Shown here piece by piece: positions 41,180-53,666 of a stretch of 64,000 bases of DNA. Source of the stretch: Microcebus murinus. Taxonomy: Eukaryota > Chordata > Mammalia > Primates > Cheirogaleidae. Below the pieces are notes generated by a model. The model did no database searches, was not told the origin of the DNA, and worked only from the letters and a program-made list of their open reading frames with translations. The DNA is taken from contig NC_134108.1 in NCBI RefSeq assembly GCF_040939455.1, forward strand, positions 80,520,001 through 80,584,000, written 5' to 3'. The first letter of the stretch is position 1. Every line of letters begins with the position of its first letter. The translations under genes were made by a program, and so were the position numbers.

Positions 41180-41490
41180 CCAACAGTTACTCATTAAGCA
41201 CTACGCTTGTGAGGCACTAGGCAGGGGGAAAACAAGCTTACATGATGGTATGTGGGAGACAAGCGATGTATACAAATGACGGTGAATCTTTGAGTGAAAC
41301 AAGCACTGTCAGAGAGGTACAAATCAAGGAGAAAAGAAACAGGAGGAGGGAGCAATTAATTCTGTGGGGATACTTCAAAAGGCTTCACAGAGGATACAAT
41401 GCGTGGAGTTGAGCACAGAGCTCATGGGGCTCAGTGCAAATTGTACTATAGAGACCAGAAAGGTGGAGGGGGTCAGACTGAGTGGGACCA
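41180..41490 (-). mobile_element. L2-like fragment
   Basis: ACTCATTAAGCACTACGCTT with GTGAGGCACTAGGCAGGGG, then GGCTTCACAGAGGATACAAT, matches a reversed L2 3' region loosely. 41.5-43.1 kb is AT-rich with nothing recognised. Confidence 0.45.
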
Positions 41491-44339
41491 TCAGAGATCA
41501 GACCTATGTCATTATCCTTCCTAATACTAGGGGGCTATATGAGGCTTCTAAATTAAGAATGGATGTAAAAATATTTTAAAGCTTGCAATGTATAAATACA
41601 AGACATGGCTGTTGAAGAATAATGTTATTTGAAGAAAAAACATTGAGCATTTTATATTATTTTTGTATAATATCTGTTATATGTAGGGTGTATATATACA
41701 TATATTATATAGATGATATTAGTGGGATGTTCAAGATATAATAAGCAAAAGAAATTGTCTTAGCAAATTGTCAGAATAATTACATAGCCTAGCCAACTGA
41801 AAAGTTGTTGGAAAGAAATAATTATGTGGAAAGATGAAAAATGAAATGACAAGAAAGAATTTAATATCTCTTTGAACAATCTGGAGTGAAAATAATATTT
41901 TTTAAGTTTTCAGATATTACTGATTTGGAAGGACACTGAGAAATAATAATAGTGTATGGATATAAAAAAAGTTGGAAATGTGATTCAATACTGCATAATA
42001 AGAAACAAATTACAGAAATATATTCTGAACTCATTTGATCCATACATATCCTATGATCAGTGAAGAAACAGTAATGGCATAGAGATTTCTGAATGCTATT
42101 ACATGGGAAATTAGTTATGAAATTTCAAAGTAAAATGGCAAAAACACTGATAAAGTCAGCACTATTCTGAGCTACATATAAATGAAGAATTCTAATCCTG
42201 ATGAGAAAATTTTAAATGCTCTCAAACAACCTTAGGATAAATTGTGCCTGAAATATCTCATTTACTTTGATTAGCACTGTATCAAAAGATGGAGGTAAAT
42301 TGAATAGAGAAAGAAGGAAAGTAGTTTAGTATTAAGGAAATTGATTTATGGAAAACATTACAGGAACAAAATATGTGCAACTTTGTGAAGAGATGACTAA
42401 GGAATGATGACAGCCTATAAATATTTGAAAGGTATAAACATCAGTAGTAGGAGGAATTATTTAGCATGTTACAAAGAGCTATAATTACAGTTTATGGGAT
42501 GAAATTAGACAACCAAGATTTAGAGCATTCAAAACCACCTTGTTTGGGATAATGGAGACCTGTATTAGAAAACATAAATAATGTGATCTTTAGGACACAT
42601 GAATGCTTCTGTCTATTTTTTTTTTCTTTTCTATATTTTTAGAAAATATAATCAATTTAATAATCAGAAGTGGGCATAAATCTCTTCTTAAGTACAATAA
42701 ATACTTGATTATTTTATATATTTTACACATTTCCTTGTCCTAAGAGAATCCCCAGTGGCTCACTCAATCATTTGGCAATAGAATACAGAAGACAAGCAAA
42801 ATCCATAAAATACTTCCCAATCTAATGTCAATCCTCTTTTCCACTAGACCTACTTACTAGCAGTGAGCAAAACTCACTAATTGGAATCTTGCCTACACAT
42901 TACTAAAGGATCGTAACTCATTGATTTAGAGTAATTGGAGTTATGTACCTAATTGAGGTAAAGACAAATGCTGGCTGCCTTACATTGAAAAAAACTCAAG
43001 ACTTTATTTGCACTTGACACTAATTATTCCCTCTTTCTTGAACTGCTTCCTCCCTCTTTAAAAGATCTAAATTTCCAGCCACTTTCCTATAACCATGTTC
43101 CATATCTCACACTGGACATCCTGCTGCTTCTTCAGACTCAATGGACTCCAAATCAAATTTGTTTGACAGATGAAATAACATTTGCTGCACACTTTGTGTA
43201 TTCCAGGGCCTGTGCTGTCAAGCTAGAGATAAAATCATGATTATAAAAGCAATCCTACAAGGAGCAGCTCCCAGATCTTGTCTCCCCACCATTAGCCATT
43301 TCCCAAGTTTTAAACTACTGAATTCTGTTATAATCACTATCTAAGGCTGGATTCCCAAGAAATGTATGATTTATTGAGACTCTGGTGTGCATGATTTATT
43401 GAGGGCATGATTTATTGAGTGCTCTCAGGATGAAAGGAGTAAGGTAAGCAGGATACAGCAGGGGAAGAAGCTAAGCAAGGCTGTGGTCCCAGCTGGAGTC
43501 CAGCTTCAGTGGATCCCATAGGCAGCTCTGGAGCATAAATTGTAAATTGTACCACTGAGTTGATCCCACCTTGAGGCAAGAAGGATTGCCCTTTGTACTT
43601 CCACGTCCATCAATCACTGACTGTGGATGGCCACCTCCCCAGAGGGTGCTGTGTGTAAACTCCCCCCTGTTTACACTTCCATCCTTTTAGTGGATGGTAA
43701 TTTTCTGGGGAAGAAGGAAACTGTGAACCATTATCAGCCAACTCTCAAAGCAGCTGGGGAATGTATATACCATCTAGTAAAGGGCATTTGACAAGCTACC
43801 ACCTATGTCTGCTATAAACACCATCACTCTCCTTCCCCTCTCATTTATTCCTAACCACCACTTGGAGTAGTCCAAGTGCTTATTGATTCACAATTAATCT
43901 GCAATCATATTCTCCTAACCAGTCTCCAGCTTTCCAGAGGTAAATAAAGCATCATAGATGGACAGAGCCATTAGGCAGGGACTGGGTTGTACTGGAAAAA
44001 TCAAGCTTAGTCTGAAAAGGACAGCCTCTACTCAGCTCCAGATGTGGGAATTTGCACCCAGTGTTGCAGATCTTCTGATATTTTAAGAGAAGCCAGAAAT
44101 CATTTTTATCTGAAGACTTCTAAATTTTATATGTAGTAATTAATTCTAGTTTTTTGAAGTTCTGAGGGAAAAAGAAAAACACATCTACATATCAAAGCAA
44201 TCATTTTGCAAATTCTGGTTACAAGCCTAAGACAAGAGATGATATTAAATAAATAACTATAGGTCAAAGTGAAACAAGATAAAAATCTCAAGGGAGATGC
44301 AGATAAAATGCTGTGGGGGTTCAGTGAAAAGCAGACCCT

Positions 44340-44430
44340 GAGCCCTTATGAATACAGACCCTGTCTTTATTATATTTTTCATCTCTAGTATCTAGCACAG
44401 TGCATGGCACATAAAAATCCTGAACAAATG
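44340..44430 (+). mobile_element. L2 3' end
   Basis: CCCTGTCTTTATTATATTTT, then TATCTAGCACAGTGCATGGC and ACATAAAAATCCTGAACAAA, is the L2 terminus. 43.3-44.3 kb has short direct repeats of GATTTATTGAG near 43.37-43.42 kb and may include an unnamed LTR. 44.4-45.87 kb holds nothing recognised. Confidence 0.65.
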
Positions 44431-45869
44431 TTCAAACAGAGTACCAAACAGAGTACCAAACAAAGAAATGTGTGTCTCTGTTTGTTGTTGGGATTGCAAA
44501 AGAGTGAGGACAGAGTCCATAACCAAGCCATTATCCCAGTAGCCGCCAAGCACAAAGTTGAAATTGTCACACTCTGTCCTCTGGGAGTCCTGTCAGCCAG
44601 GGAGACGCAGAGCACTCACTTTCCTTCTCGCAGCTTCTAGCACAAAAAGCATGTGTCAGTGTATCACTGAGTGCTGTTCCTGAGCTTGCAGACAACAGCA
44701 GCAAACAAAGAGAAGATGACAGAATTAGTATTCAATAGCAAACAGACGTTGGTCAGGTCTATTTTTATGGGGTGTATGGTGGTAGTGGTCACCACTACAT
44801 ATTACAACCTCCTTCTGAGATGCCCTGTGCTCCCCAACGTACCTAGTACGGGTAGATCCTTGTTTTCATGCCACAGAGGACTGACTGCCAGACCTTCTTA
44901 GGGGACATGACTCAGAAGCAGCTCTTGGAGTTATTGAAAAATGATAGTGACTTTGATCCACAGTTTACCCTCACCTGGCAGAGGCCTCTCTTCCTGTCCC
45001 AGCACAATATCGACATCCCACTGATGCCTGTAGGAGGGACTTGAGCTGCCAAAAGTCCATTCCAGAAAAGCTGAGCAGAGCCGAGGCTAGGGATGCACAG
45101 TGTCCAGTTGGCTGACTCCAGGAATCTCAAACCCTTTTCCAGAATAATCCACAGATTCATGCACCCTTCCTATAACCATCGAATATTTCCATAGCAGTTT
45201 GTGATCCCATTTCTCCATCCTAATTGTCATCTACACATGAGGCTCCTTTCACCTAGTGGGCTCATCTGTTTGCTAACTGGACCTTTTTCTCTAGGGCACT
45301 TCTCCTTTGTCCACTAAGACTGAGATTGGGTAGGAGAGATTCCCTACATTCTGGAATTCTCAATCCCCTCAACTTTAGCAGGGGGGATCCAGGGCTTTCC
45401 TCTAGCTGGAGTTAGATTAATAAATCCTGAATATAAACATTATTTGTGTTGTGCTTGTTACTTGAACTCCACCATACAACTCATTTCTCTGTTGCTTTGC
45501 ACAAAAAAGTTTGTTCATTACAAAGTTGAAATTCTTTTCACTATTTACAGGATTAGTTCTTGACGAATTAGCCTTTTGCTAATTGGCCTGCCTCTGCCTT
45601 CCTTCTCTTGTGCTCCAAAAGAAATGCCTATTCACTCTTAGCACACGCCCGACAAAACCCCAATCTTGGATGAATTCAGCTCTCCACTTGCCTAGCTTCT
45701 GCCCTGCTGAGTGCTGAAAAAATATCACACAATAAACCAAGCCCTGGTCCACCTGTTTATTGTCTTCCTGCAGACATGGGCCTTTCCTTCACAGAAGAAT
45801 TAGAAGCTTTCAGACAGGAACTTCCCCTTAACTCCTGGCAGCCACACACCCGAATGTAATTATCTGTGG

Positions 45870-46450
45870 CTGAGGCGGAAGTGCCCTCTTCCGTGGAATC
45901 CCTCTCTGGTCTCTGGAGTTCTCCTTCTCACACTTCTGGTCTTCTGGTCTTTAACTTCTCCTCCCTACTACTGAAGACATCCTATTCTGGTGTCCCTGTC
46001 ATGCCTTCCTGTTTTGCTCTCTCATTTCCCTTTTTGTATTTTCTCTAAGTCTTTACTACCGTGTCTTCCTTTCAACTTTGAAATGCCTTGGGAGTCTATC
46101 CTAGGTGTCCCTCTTCGCTTTTCATAATGCTCTGTCTCCAGGTAATTCAATCAATTCTTGTGGCTTGATTTGCCATCTGTATGCTGATAGCTTTTTAAAT
46201 AATTTTGTATTTATGTTTCTAAAACTGAGTCATGCTCATGAAACAAGTCAGAGTTCAGAAAGTTTATAAAGAAAATTCTGTGCTCTCTTGCACAACTCTT
46301 CCGTATCCACTGCCCCACAAACCAGAAGCACCCTCTGTTAACCAGTGCTGCCTTTATTTATGTTGTTCATCTCCATAACTCCAAGTAGTGTGCTCATACT
46401 TCCATTTCATGATTTTTAGACAATGTCTGCTGATGTCCCAATAGGAAAGG
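45870..46450. mobile_element. L2-like and old L1 3' UTR fragments
   Basis: 45.87-46.18 kb resembles the same LINE type as 24.1-25.0 kb in plus orientation. 46.18-46.45 kb resembles an old L1 3' UTR read in reverse (CAGAAAGTTTATAAAGAAAA, then AGCACCCTCTGTTAACCAGT). Confidence 0.45.
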
Positions 46451-47329
46451 TGAGAGACTAGCTCACCAAACACCATTCATCCCCACCTTTCCCCCTTCCC
46501 CTTCTAGTATTTACAATTTATATCATTTTTCTATCAGTTTTCCTTGTAATTTTAAATAAGAATTAAATTTCTAATTTTTTCCATCAACTTTCAACAGTAT
46601 TTCTTCACTTCCCATTCTGTAATATAAGGACATGAGCAGTCTTCTTTCCCCTTTCACCTCGTTTCTTATGTCAACTACACGTGGACTCTGCCATTATTTT
46701 TATCCTTCTACCATAACCAAATCTCTCTTGCTTCATAGAGAATTATGCTAAAAGGCAGAAACCAACAAACAGCATTGCTCTTACTATTAAACAGTATTTA
46801 TATTACTATCACACTGTAAATATTGTTTATCGTTGAGCCAAATGTGAGAGGAAACTATACTTCCTTCTCCAATTTCCTGACCCCTGTGCCACTGCTAGAC
46901 TATTCCAAGCATCAAGATCACCTGTTCTTATATGGATTACCTGTTCTTATATGCCCAATTATTTAAAATTATGTGAAATTATAATTTCATAATTTTTAAA
47001 TAATGACTTTCTTATCGATTTTTGCCTAAAATTTCTAATCCCCTTTCTTTAGTTTCTGCATCCTTTGCCTTGATCATCTCCTTCACAGTTTCAGACTATT
47101 CCATGAGGTTCCCTTTCCCTCCAAGCCTCCATTCTCCTGGCCAATCTGTCCAGTTTTGTCATTAGTCTTCTGCATATCAGTTATTCTGGAACTTCCCTAT
47201 CTTTCCCTTCCATGTGGAAATCACTATGTCCTGAATCTGTCTTCCTCTTTCTTGGATATGCCCTTGTTTCCCTGGAGTACATGCTCAGGTAACTTCTTTA
47301 GAAAGGATGTGTATGGAGCAAATGATCTG

Positions 47330-48237
47330 ATTCTTTGCATGTCTGAATTTTTTTGTTGTTTCATTTTGCTTTCACCCTTGCCTCTGAGTTTGGCTGAGTA
47401 TAAACTTGAAGGCATTGCTCTCTTGTCTTCCAGCCTTCAGGGTTGCTGATGCCAGATGGAGTCCTGTTCCTTCGTAACTGATATGTTATTTTTCTCAGTC
47501 GAAGCTCTTATCATCTTTTCTTTATTTGGTACTTTGGAACTTCACGCTACTTTGTCTAGGGAACGTCTTTTTCACTTATTTTCTGGGTACGGGGTGAGCC
47601 CTTCCAATGTGCAGATTGTTGTCTCAGGCTAGGGGTCCTAAAAAGCACCGGAGGTGAAAGCTTATTATTGGGAGCGTAATGACAGGAAGCAGCAGTGAGA
47701 GAAAAATGGAAAGAGGCAAGGAAAGAGGGAGAAAATTACTGAGAAGTCCACAGCTTTGTAAAGAGCTGATTGCTGGGTCCTGCAGGACATCTTCAGAAAG
47801 GAAGCTTAAAGACATGCTTCTCTACAGAGTCTATCTGAAGAGAAAAAAAGTGTAATTTTCCCAGTTCCATCTCCTTTTGATCAAAGATTGCTGCACCGGA
47901 TAACTCCTACTCACTTGCAGGTTGCATATTTATTGGTGCCAAGGGAGTCCTTAGCAACAACCAGGAATCCCTAAGGTAGGAGGCAAAAGATACTGCAGGG
48001 GCTAGAGGCAAGATGCTGTCAGGTTGCGTCCTTAGGTGACATGAAGGACCAAAGGCAGCTGGCACAGCAGGCCTCTTTGCGACAGGAGCAGCAGAAGCAG
48101 TGACCTGACTTCATCACCATGGGAACAGCAGCTGTCGCTGCTAGATTCAGTCACTGCCGATCTGGGATGGTACATAGACTGAATCCCATGCAACTACTAT
48201 TTTGGCAGATCTGACAAATTGACTTCTGCTCCTTCTA

Positions 48238-48268
<31 letters not shown>

Positions 48269-48420
48269 CATTCTCATTTTTCACCTCTAAGAGCTCTTCT
48301 TGGTCTTTGTTTATTCCTTTCTTGAGTACCCTATTCTTGATTTAAGGCCATAACAATTTCCCAAATATCCATGAGAATATTGGTTCGATTTTTAAAGCTT
48401 TCTTCTATTAAAAGGCAATC
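47330..48420. mobile_element. Old L1-type segment split by a ~620-bp foreign block
   Basis: 47.33-47.62 kb (GTATAAACTTGAAGGCATTG, then CATCTTTTCTTTATTTGGTA) and 48.26-48.42 kb (CTAAGAGCTCTTCTTGGTCT) read as two consecutive parts of one old LINE-type sequence. Between them, 47.63-48.24 kb is unrelated, GC-richer sequence of possible LTR origin that I cannot name. It ends at a 25-nt T run (48,240-48,265). Confidence 0.45.
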
Positions 48421-48424
48421 TGCA

Positions 48425-48545
48425 TGGTGGTTTGAGAGGATGGACTCTAGAGCCAGACAGCTCAGAGTCTGAATCTCAGCTCTGCTATGGCTTTGCAACC
48501 TTGGGGAATTGGTACATTCCTCAGTTTTGAGAAAGTTCAAGAAAC
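48425..48545 (+). mobile_element. MIR
   Basis: GGATGGACTCTAGAGCCAGA, then CTGAATCTCAGCTCTGCTAT: the conserved 5' half of MIR, forward. Confidence 0.8.
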
Positions 48546-49000
48546 ACTACTCTAAAATATGACATGTTGGCATAATGATCCAGAAAACAGCAGAAGCTGT
48601 TTTCTAAGAATACTTAGAAAAGATACTAGTTTATAATTCTGAATAACCTTTGAATTTTTGTTACTCAAGCTAACTTACCTCTAGGAAGATCTCTCTGGTC
48701 AGAAAGGATTTTCTGACCTTTTTCTGAAACAGGTTATAAGACCCTCATGTGAAAGGAGCCCTCTCTACACCAGGAGGAAAGTAACATCCTATTTTCTGAG
48801 GTAAAGGGACAGTGGAATCTGAGCACACAGGTTTTGCTAAGTTTCCCCAGTTTACTACACTTACCTCAGACTCTTTTGCTCTCTCATATTTCTCCATAAC
48901 TATCCACTCTTCAAGCCTATTATTAACAAATACTTAAGTGTAACTATTTCTTTGGGTCTTCATTTTCTCACAAAGGTTCCTGTGTCACATAAAACTTATA
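48545..49000. mobile_element. Candidate LTR-type repeat
   Basis: Sequence with GTGAAAGGAGCCCTCTCTAC, then AGTTTCCCCAGTTTACTACA and CACAAAGGTTCCTGTGTCAC resembles a retroviral LTR of unknown family. Part of it (48,610-48,690) recurs at 49,355-49,420. Confidence 0.4.
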
Positions 49001-49105
49001 TGAAATGAATTGCAAGCTTTTTCTCTTGCTAATCTGTATTTTGTTACAGGGGCCCCAACCCATGATCCTAAGATGGGTAGAAAGAAATTTTTCCTCTTCT
49101 AAAGT

Positions 49106-49128
49106 TTCTTTTCTTCTTTCTTTCTTTC

Positions 49129-49208
<80 letters not shown>

Positions 49209-49290
49209 TTTCTTTCTTTCTTTCTCTTTCTTTCTTTCTTTCTTCTTTCTTTCTTTCTTTCTGTCTTTCTTTTTTCTTTCTTTCTTTTTT
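49106..49290. repeat. (TTTC)n microsatellite
   Basis: About 185 bp of CTTT units with a few interruptions. Open frames through it, Lys/Arg/Glu on one strand and Phe/Leu/Ser on the other, are artefacts. Confidence 0.97.
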
Positions 49291-49527
49291 GTTCTACTTC
49301 AAACATACAAAATACTTATTACACAAAAATGTGAAACTATCAATTTGTTATATTTGAAAAAGGTACTAATTTATAACTGAAAAATCTTTACATTTTCGTT
49401 AAGCTAATCTACCTCTAAGTTCTAAAAACTGCAAATTTTTGGTTTCAAAAACGTCATTCTGATTGTCCCAATTACTTTTGTTATGCCATGACAAAACCAA
49501 AGTATCTTCAGAATGTACTGTGCGTTT

Positions 49528-49745
49528 CCATCCCCAAGCCCCCGCCAGACCAGTACTGGTCCGTGTCTGTTAGGAACAGGGACACAGAGCTACGCCCCCT
49601 CCACACCTCCCCCTGCCCCCGGGGTCCATGCAAAAATTGTCTTCCATGAAACTTAGGAAGGTGAGGCACAGCGGGAGGTGAGCAGTGGGCTGAGCCAGTC
49701 GCTCCCCAGCTCCTCATCACTAGCGTCACCACCTGAGCTCTGCCC
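49528..49745. mobile_element. MER1-like hAT DNA transposon remnant
   Basis: CCAGTACTGGTCCGTGTCTG with TTAGGAACAGGG, then AAATTGTCTTCCATGAAACT and GCGGGAGGTGAGCAGTGGGC, are MER1 landmarks, partly out of the usual order. Confidence 0.7.
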
Positions 49746-49833
49746 GCCCCTTGTCTTTTCCCTTGTCTCCTTTTCAAGCCTTGAAAATGTTCCCTGTTGT
49801 TTATTCTACTGGATATAACTTTCCAGTAGTAAT

Positions 49834-50192
49834 GTGGTCTTTTTGTTTTGATTTTATGTCTTTTTTTTTTTTTTGAGACAGAGTCTCACTCTGTTGACTG
49901 GACTAGAGTGCCGTGGTGTCAGCCTAGCTCACAGCAACCTCAAACTCCTGGGCTTAAGCGATCCTACCGCCTCAGCCTCCCAAGTAGCTGGGACTACAGG
50001 CATGCGCCACCATGCCCGGCTAATTTTTTCTATATATTTTTAGTTGTCCGATTAATTTCTTTCTAATTTTAGTAGAGGTGGGGTCTCGATCTTGCTCAGG
50101 CTGGTTTCAAACTCCTGACCTTGAGTGATCCTAACTAACGCCTCAGCCTCCCAGAGTGCTAGGATTACAGGCATGAGCCACTGCGCCCAACC
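49834..50192 (-). mobile_element. Strepsirrhine Alu inside the CCDC112 pseudogene
   Basis: Full-length reversed Alu with a TCCAGTAGTAAT duplication at 49,822-49,833 and 50,193-50,204. The tail is unusual: about 27 bp of mixed T-rich sequence lie between the pure T run and the duplication. Confidence 0.92.
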
Positions 50193-50459
50193 TCCAGTAG
50201 TAATTTTAGTTTAAACTGGCATTCACCCTCCCTCTGCTTCTTTTACTCTTTCTATTCCTCTTCTTTTAGCTTCTTTTAAATATAAGCATATTTCATTGGC
50301 ATTTATACACTTTCCTGTCAACTGTCAAATTTTATTTCATTTTTGTTCTTCTTTTTGCTTTTATCATATTCTTGTTGATTATGAGAAAGCATAGGTATAT
50401 CCTCTGCCTTTTCCTTTAACTTGAAGGTTTTCTCCTTGTTTGCTGTTTTTTAGTTTTCT

Positions 50460-50664
50460 TTTTTTTTTCATTTCATTTTATTTTCTTTTATTTATTTATT
50501 TTTTTATTTCAGGATATTATGGGAATACAAACATTTTGGTTACATGTTATGACTTTGCCTCAGTGAGATATTACTCAACCCCAGTGAGAATGGCCTTAAT
50601 CAAAAAATCCCAAAACAACAAATGCTGGTGAGAATGTGGAGAGATAGGAACACTCTTACACTGT
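50460..50664 (-). mobile_element. Minimal 5'-inverted L1
   Basis: 50,460-50,558 is a reversed L1 3' end with poly-T and TTTCAGGATATTATGGGAAT. 50,560-50,664 is ORF2 sequence in the opposite direction (ACAAATGCTGGTGAGAATGT). The pair is flanked by a TTTTTAGTTTTCT duplication (50,446-50,459 and about 50,665-50,678). Confidence 0.88.
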
Positions 50665-51684
50665 TTTTTTAGTTTTCTGATTTAGGATTATAATTTTTTT
50701 TCTCTCTTTTAGAGTCAGAAATATTTTATACCATTTCCCGTGCTGTTTTATTTTATCCTGTGCCCTGTTAGGATGGTGTTCTAAAACTTCCTTTGCATGT
50801 GTTGGCTGGTTCTGGTTATATAATTTATATAATAAAAAGTTCTGGTTATATAATTGTCCAGCACTCTTGAAAGCCTCCTGTTTGCTAAAGGAATTTTTCA
50901 AAATCTATTATTTCTCCTGGAAGAGAACTTTATGCTACTCTGTCTACAGGAACTTTGCTTGACAGTGTTCTGAAAGCTCTCTCTCCATAAAGCTAGATTG
51001 GGCAAAGCCCAGGTGTCCATTTTTTCCTGACAAAGTGCTCAACTCATCATTAGTTGTTTTCTTGTCTTCATCAATCAACCTCTGCTCTTCCTTAAAAGTG
51101 TTTATTGCATTTTCAGTTGTTTCCATCATTTCTCTGAGCTTTTCAACAAAATCAGGTGTAGGTGTCACATCTTTTAACTGATGCTGAAATCTCTTCAAAT
51201 CATTAGGTATTTTGACCAACCATTGCTGGATTTTTGCTATATTTCTCTGCTTGTAATCAATTTATTTTCAAATTCTTCCAGTACTCTGTGCTCCATTCTG
51301 AAGGTTTTTGTTTTGTTTTGTTTTGTTTTTTGGCTGTAGAAATGACCTTCCTTTTTATTTGATGTTAAGAGTTGATTTATATTTTTTCTGCTATACATAT
51401 GAACTTTGCTTTCTTAGCTTGACCAGCTTTCTGATTCCAGTTTAAAGATGAAAAGGTGAAATCCTACCTGAAAGATGAAAACAGACAACATTCTGTGCCA
51501 AGATGGTCATGAGGGCAGCTATTAATATCTTTTTCCGCAGAGCCTCTGGGCTGCTTGGGCCAAGCTGACCTGAGGTTTGCTGTGTGAGGGGGTTGGCAGG
51601 GCCAGGGAGCGAGCGGTACATGCCCTGCAGTTTCCTGAACCACAGGGCTGGGCCTGAGAATGCGGAGTGGGGGAGGGGCAGTGC

Positions 51685-51800
51685 CTTAGTTTCTTCATTT
51701 GTAAAATGGAGTAATACAGAAAGTACCTAGCTCACAAGGCTGTTATAATGATTAAACATATTTTATGTATTTATGTAAACTTGAAATATTTTATGGCTCA
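51685..51800 (+). mobile_element. MIR
   Basis: TTAGTTTCTTCATTTGTAAA with ATGGAGTAATACAGAAAG, then CACAAGGCTGTTATAATGAT: forward MIR 3' half. 51.8-52.7 kb holds nothing recognised. Confidence 0.75.
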
Positions 51801-52739
51801 GATTATTATGTCTAGTTCCTCAAGTCAGTTTTTCTGCATTTTGGCCTTGCTTATTCTTTTTAATGCTATTGGTATTTCTCACATTTCACCTTATCCTTGG
51901 CTGTCTAGCCATGTTTGAAAATGAAAGTGTGCGTTACTAGGGTTTCCTTTGCTATATTGTATGAGCAGGATGTTCTTCCTCCTAGGTGTCTCCTGTGAGA
52001 AGAGTTTTAACTGGGAACTTGTTGGAATGGAACATTGGTGGAATGGAACATATCCACCATAAACCTCCGCTTTAGAGGCTAATGAGCAGGAACTGAATAC
52101 CAAGCTGTGGATTCCCTAATGTGACTGGCTTTCGTACACACCATATCCTTTGTATGGATTTTCAGTTAACATGGCATTAAAGGGAGTGGTTATGATATAC
52201 TGGTGTGGTGTATATTGTGAGAAGAATGTATCAAAAGACAAATAAAATCTTTACACTTGATAAGAGAGAAGAATCTATTGCTTTATTAAAAGTGAAATGA
52301 TTTTATCATTTTGAAATAATGTCCCAGGATTTTTGAAAGTGACATACAGCCTATTCTGTAGAATTGAGAGTAATTCTAGATTCATTCTGATGTTTATTGT
52401 AGGTCCTTTAATTTTGTTGAATAGGACAATAGCTTTTTAATCCCTCCCCTACTGGCAGAGCAATGGTGTGTGTTTGGTCCATCTGCAAACTCAGGAACCC
52501 AGGAGAGGGAGATGAGGAACCAAGGAGGAAATATTCTTCAGTAAACAAGCCTCATGACCCAGGAGTGGAGAAAGAACGTCCTGTCCTAGTCTTAGGAGCG
52601 GGTCGGGAGCTCTGCATGTTTCTCCACTGAAGTAGATTTCATAACTACCTATGATGTCATTTGCTCTTTTCTCCCTGCCTGGCTTTCATCAGAACTTCCC
52701 TTTCAGAGTTTTGACAGACTAGTTTCCTTTTGACTACTT

Positions 52740-52870
52740 TATAATCAAGAGCATCTACTAAAGGTTTGTGGAAAGAGCACTGAATGAGAAGTCAGAATAA
52801 GTAGATGTCTAAGGCCAACTTTCCTTCTTATAATCTGACTTCAGAAACAAATATTTATACCAAGAACCAT
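52740..52870 (+). mobile_element. MIR-like fragment
   Basis: GTGGAAAGAGCACTGAATGA, then GAAGTCAGAATAAGTAG, resembles the forward MIR 5' half. Confidence 0.5.
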
Positions 52871-53307
52871 ACTTGCATTTCCTAAACAAGTCATATTCTT
52901 GGATGGTAGGAAAAGCTTTCTTATTCACTCTTCCATGGATTTCAGCCTTGGTCTCTGGAGTTCTTCAGGCTTCCTAAGGTTGTCCCTTTGCCTGTTCATT
53001 CTGACTCCATACTTAGATACCCGTGTTCTGGTCCAGCACATCCATATAAGTATCCTAAAGTCAAAAGCAGGTAGATGCATACCAGTAGCTGGAGGGATGG
53101 ACAATCAATGCAAAAACAGATTTCTTTGAATTATTATTCTTCATTTTAAAAACTCTAAGGGAATTTGAAATTATACTTCATAATACATCTGTTTTAATAT
53201 AAACTAATATTTTAAATTATCAATTATTAAGGAGTGAGGATCTCACCCCAATCTATCTGGGCAGATGTTCCTCTGATTTCTTCCTATGCATAGGACAAAT
53301 GCATTCT

Positions 53308-53650
<343 letters not shown>

Positions 53651-53666
53651 AGGACAAATGCATTCT

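Larger units (their letters stand above)
49745..51440 (-). pseudogene. CCDC112P: Decayed processed pseudogene of CCDC112
   Basis: Minus-strand translations match, in order, several parts of coiled-coil domain-containing protein 112. They are a HFYSQK-like piece near 51.34 kb, EHRVLEEFENKL near 51.28 kb, and TPTPDFVEKLREMM with NAINTFKEEQRLI near 51.1 kb. Then come VLEHHPNRAQDKIKQHGKWY near 50.76 kb, HNQQEYDKSK near 50.37 kb, LKEEE near 50.25 kb, and FSRLEKETREKT near 49.76 kb. The parts follow each other without introns, so it is a retrocopy. It is broken by frameshifts, stop codons (for example TAG at 51,239-51,237), a loss between KFL (50.94 kb) and the EVLEH region, and an internal (TTTTG)n expansion at 51.31-51.33 kb. 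A small inverted L1 (50,460-50,664) and an Alu (49,834-50,192) have inserted into it. It cannot encode a protein. The name rests on my memory of the CCDC112 sequence. Confidence 0.8.

Noticed and set aside
48968..49334. Lys/Arg/Glu-rich and Phe/Leu/Ser-rich frames of about 110 codons
   Set aside because: Direct translation of the (TTTC)n microsatellite on the two strands.
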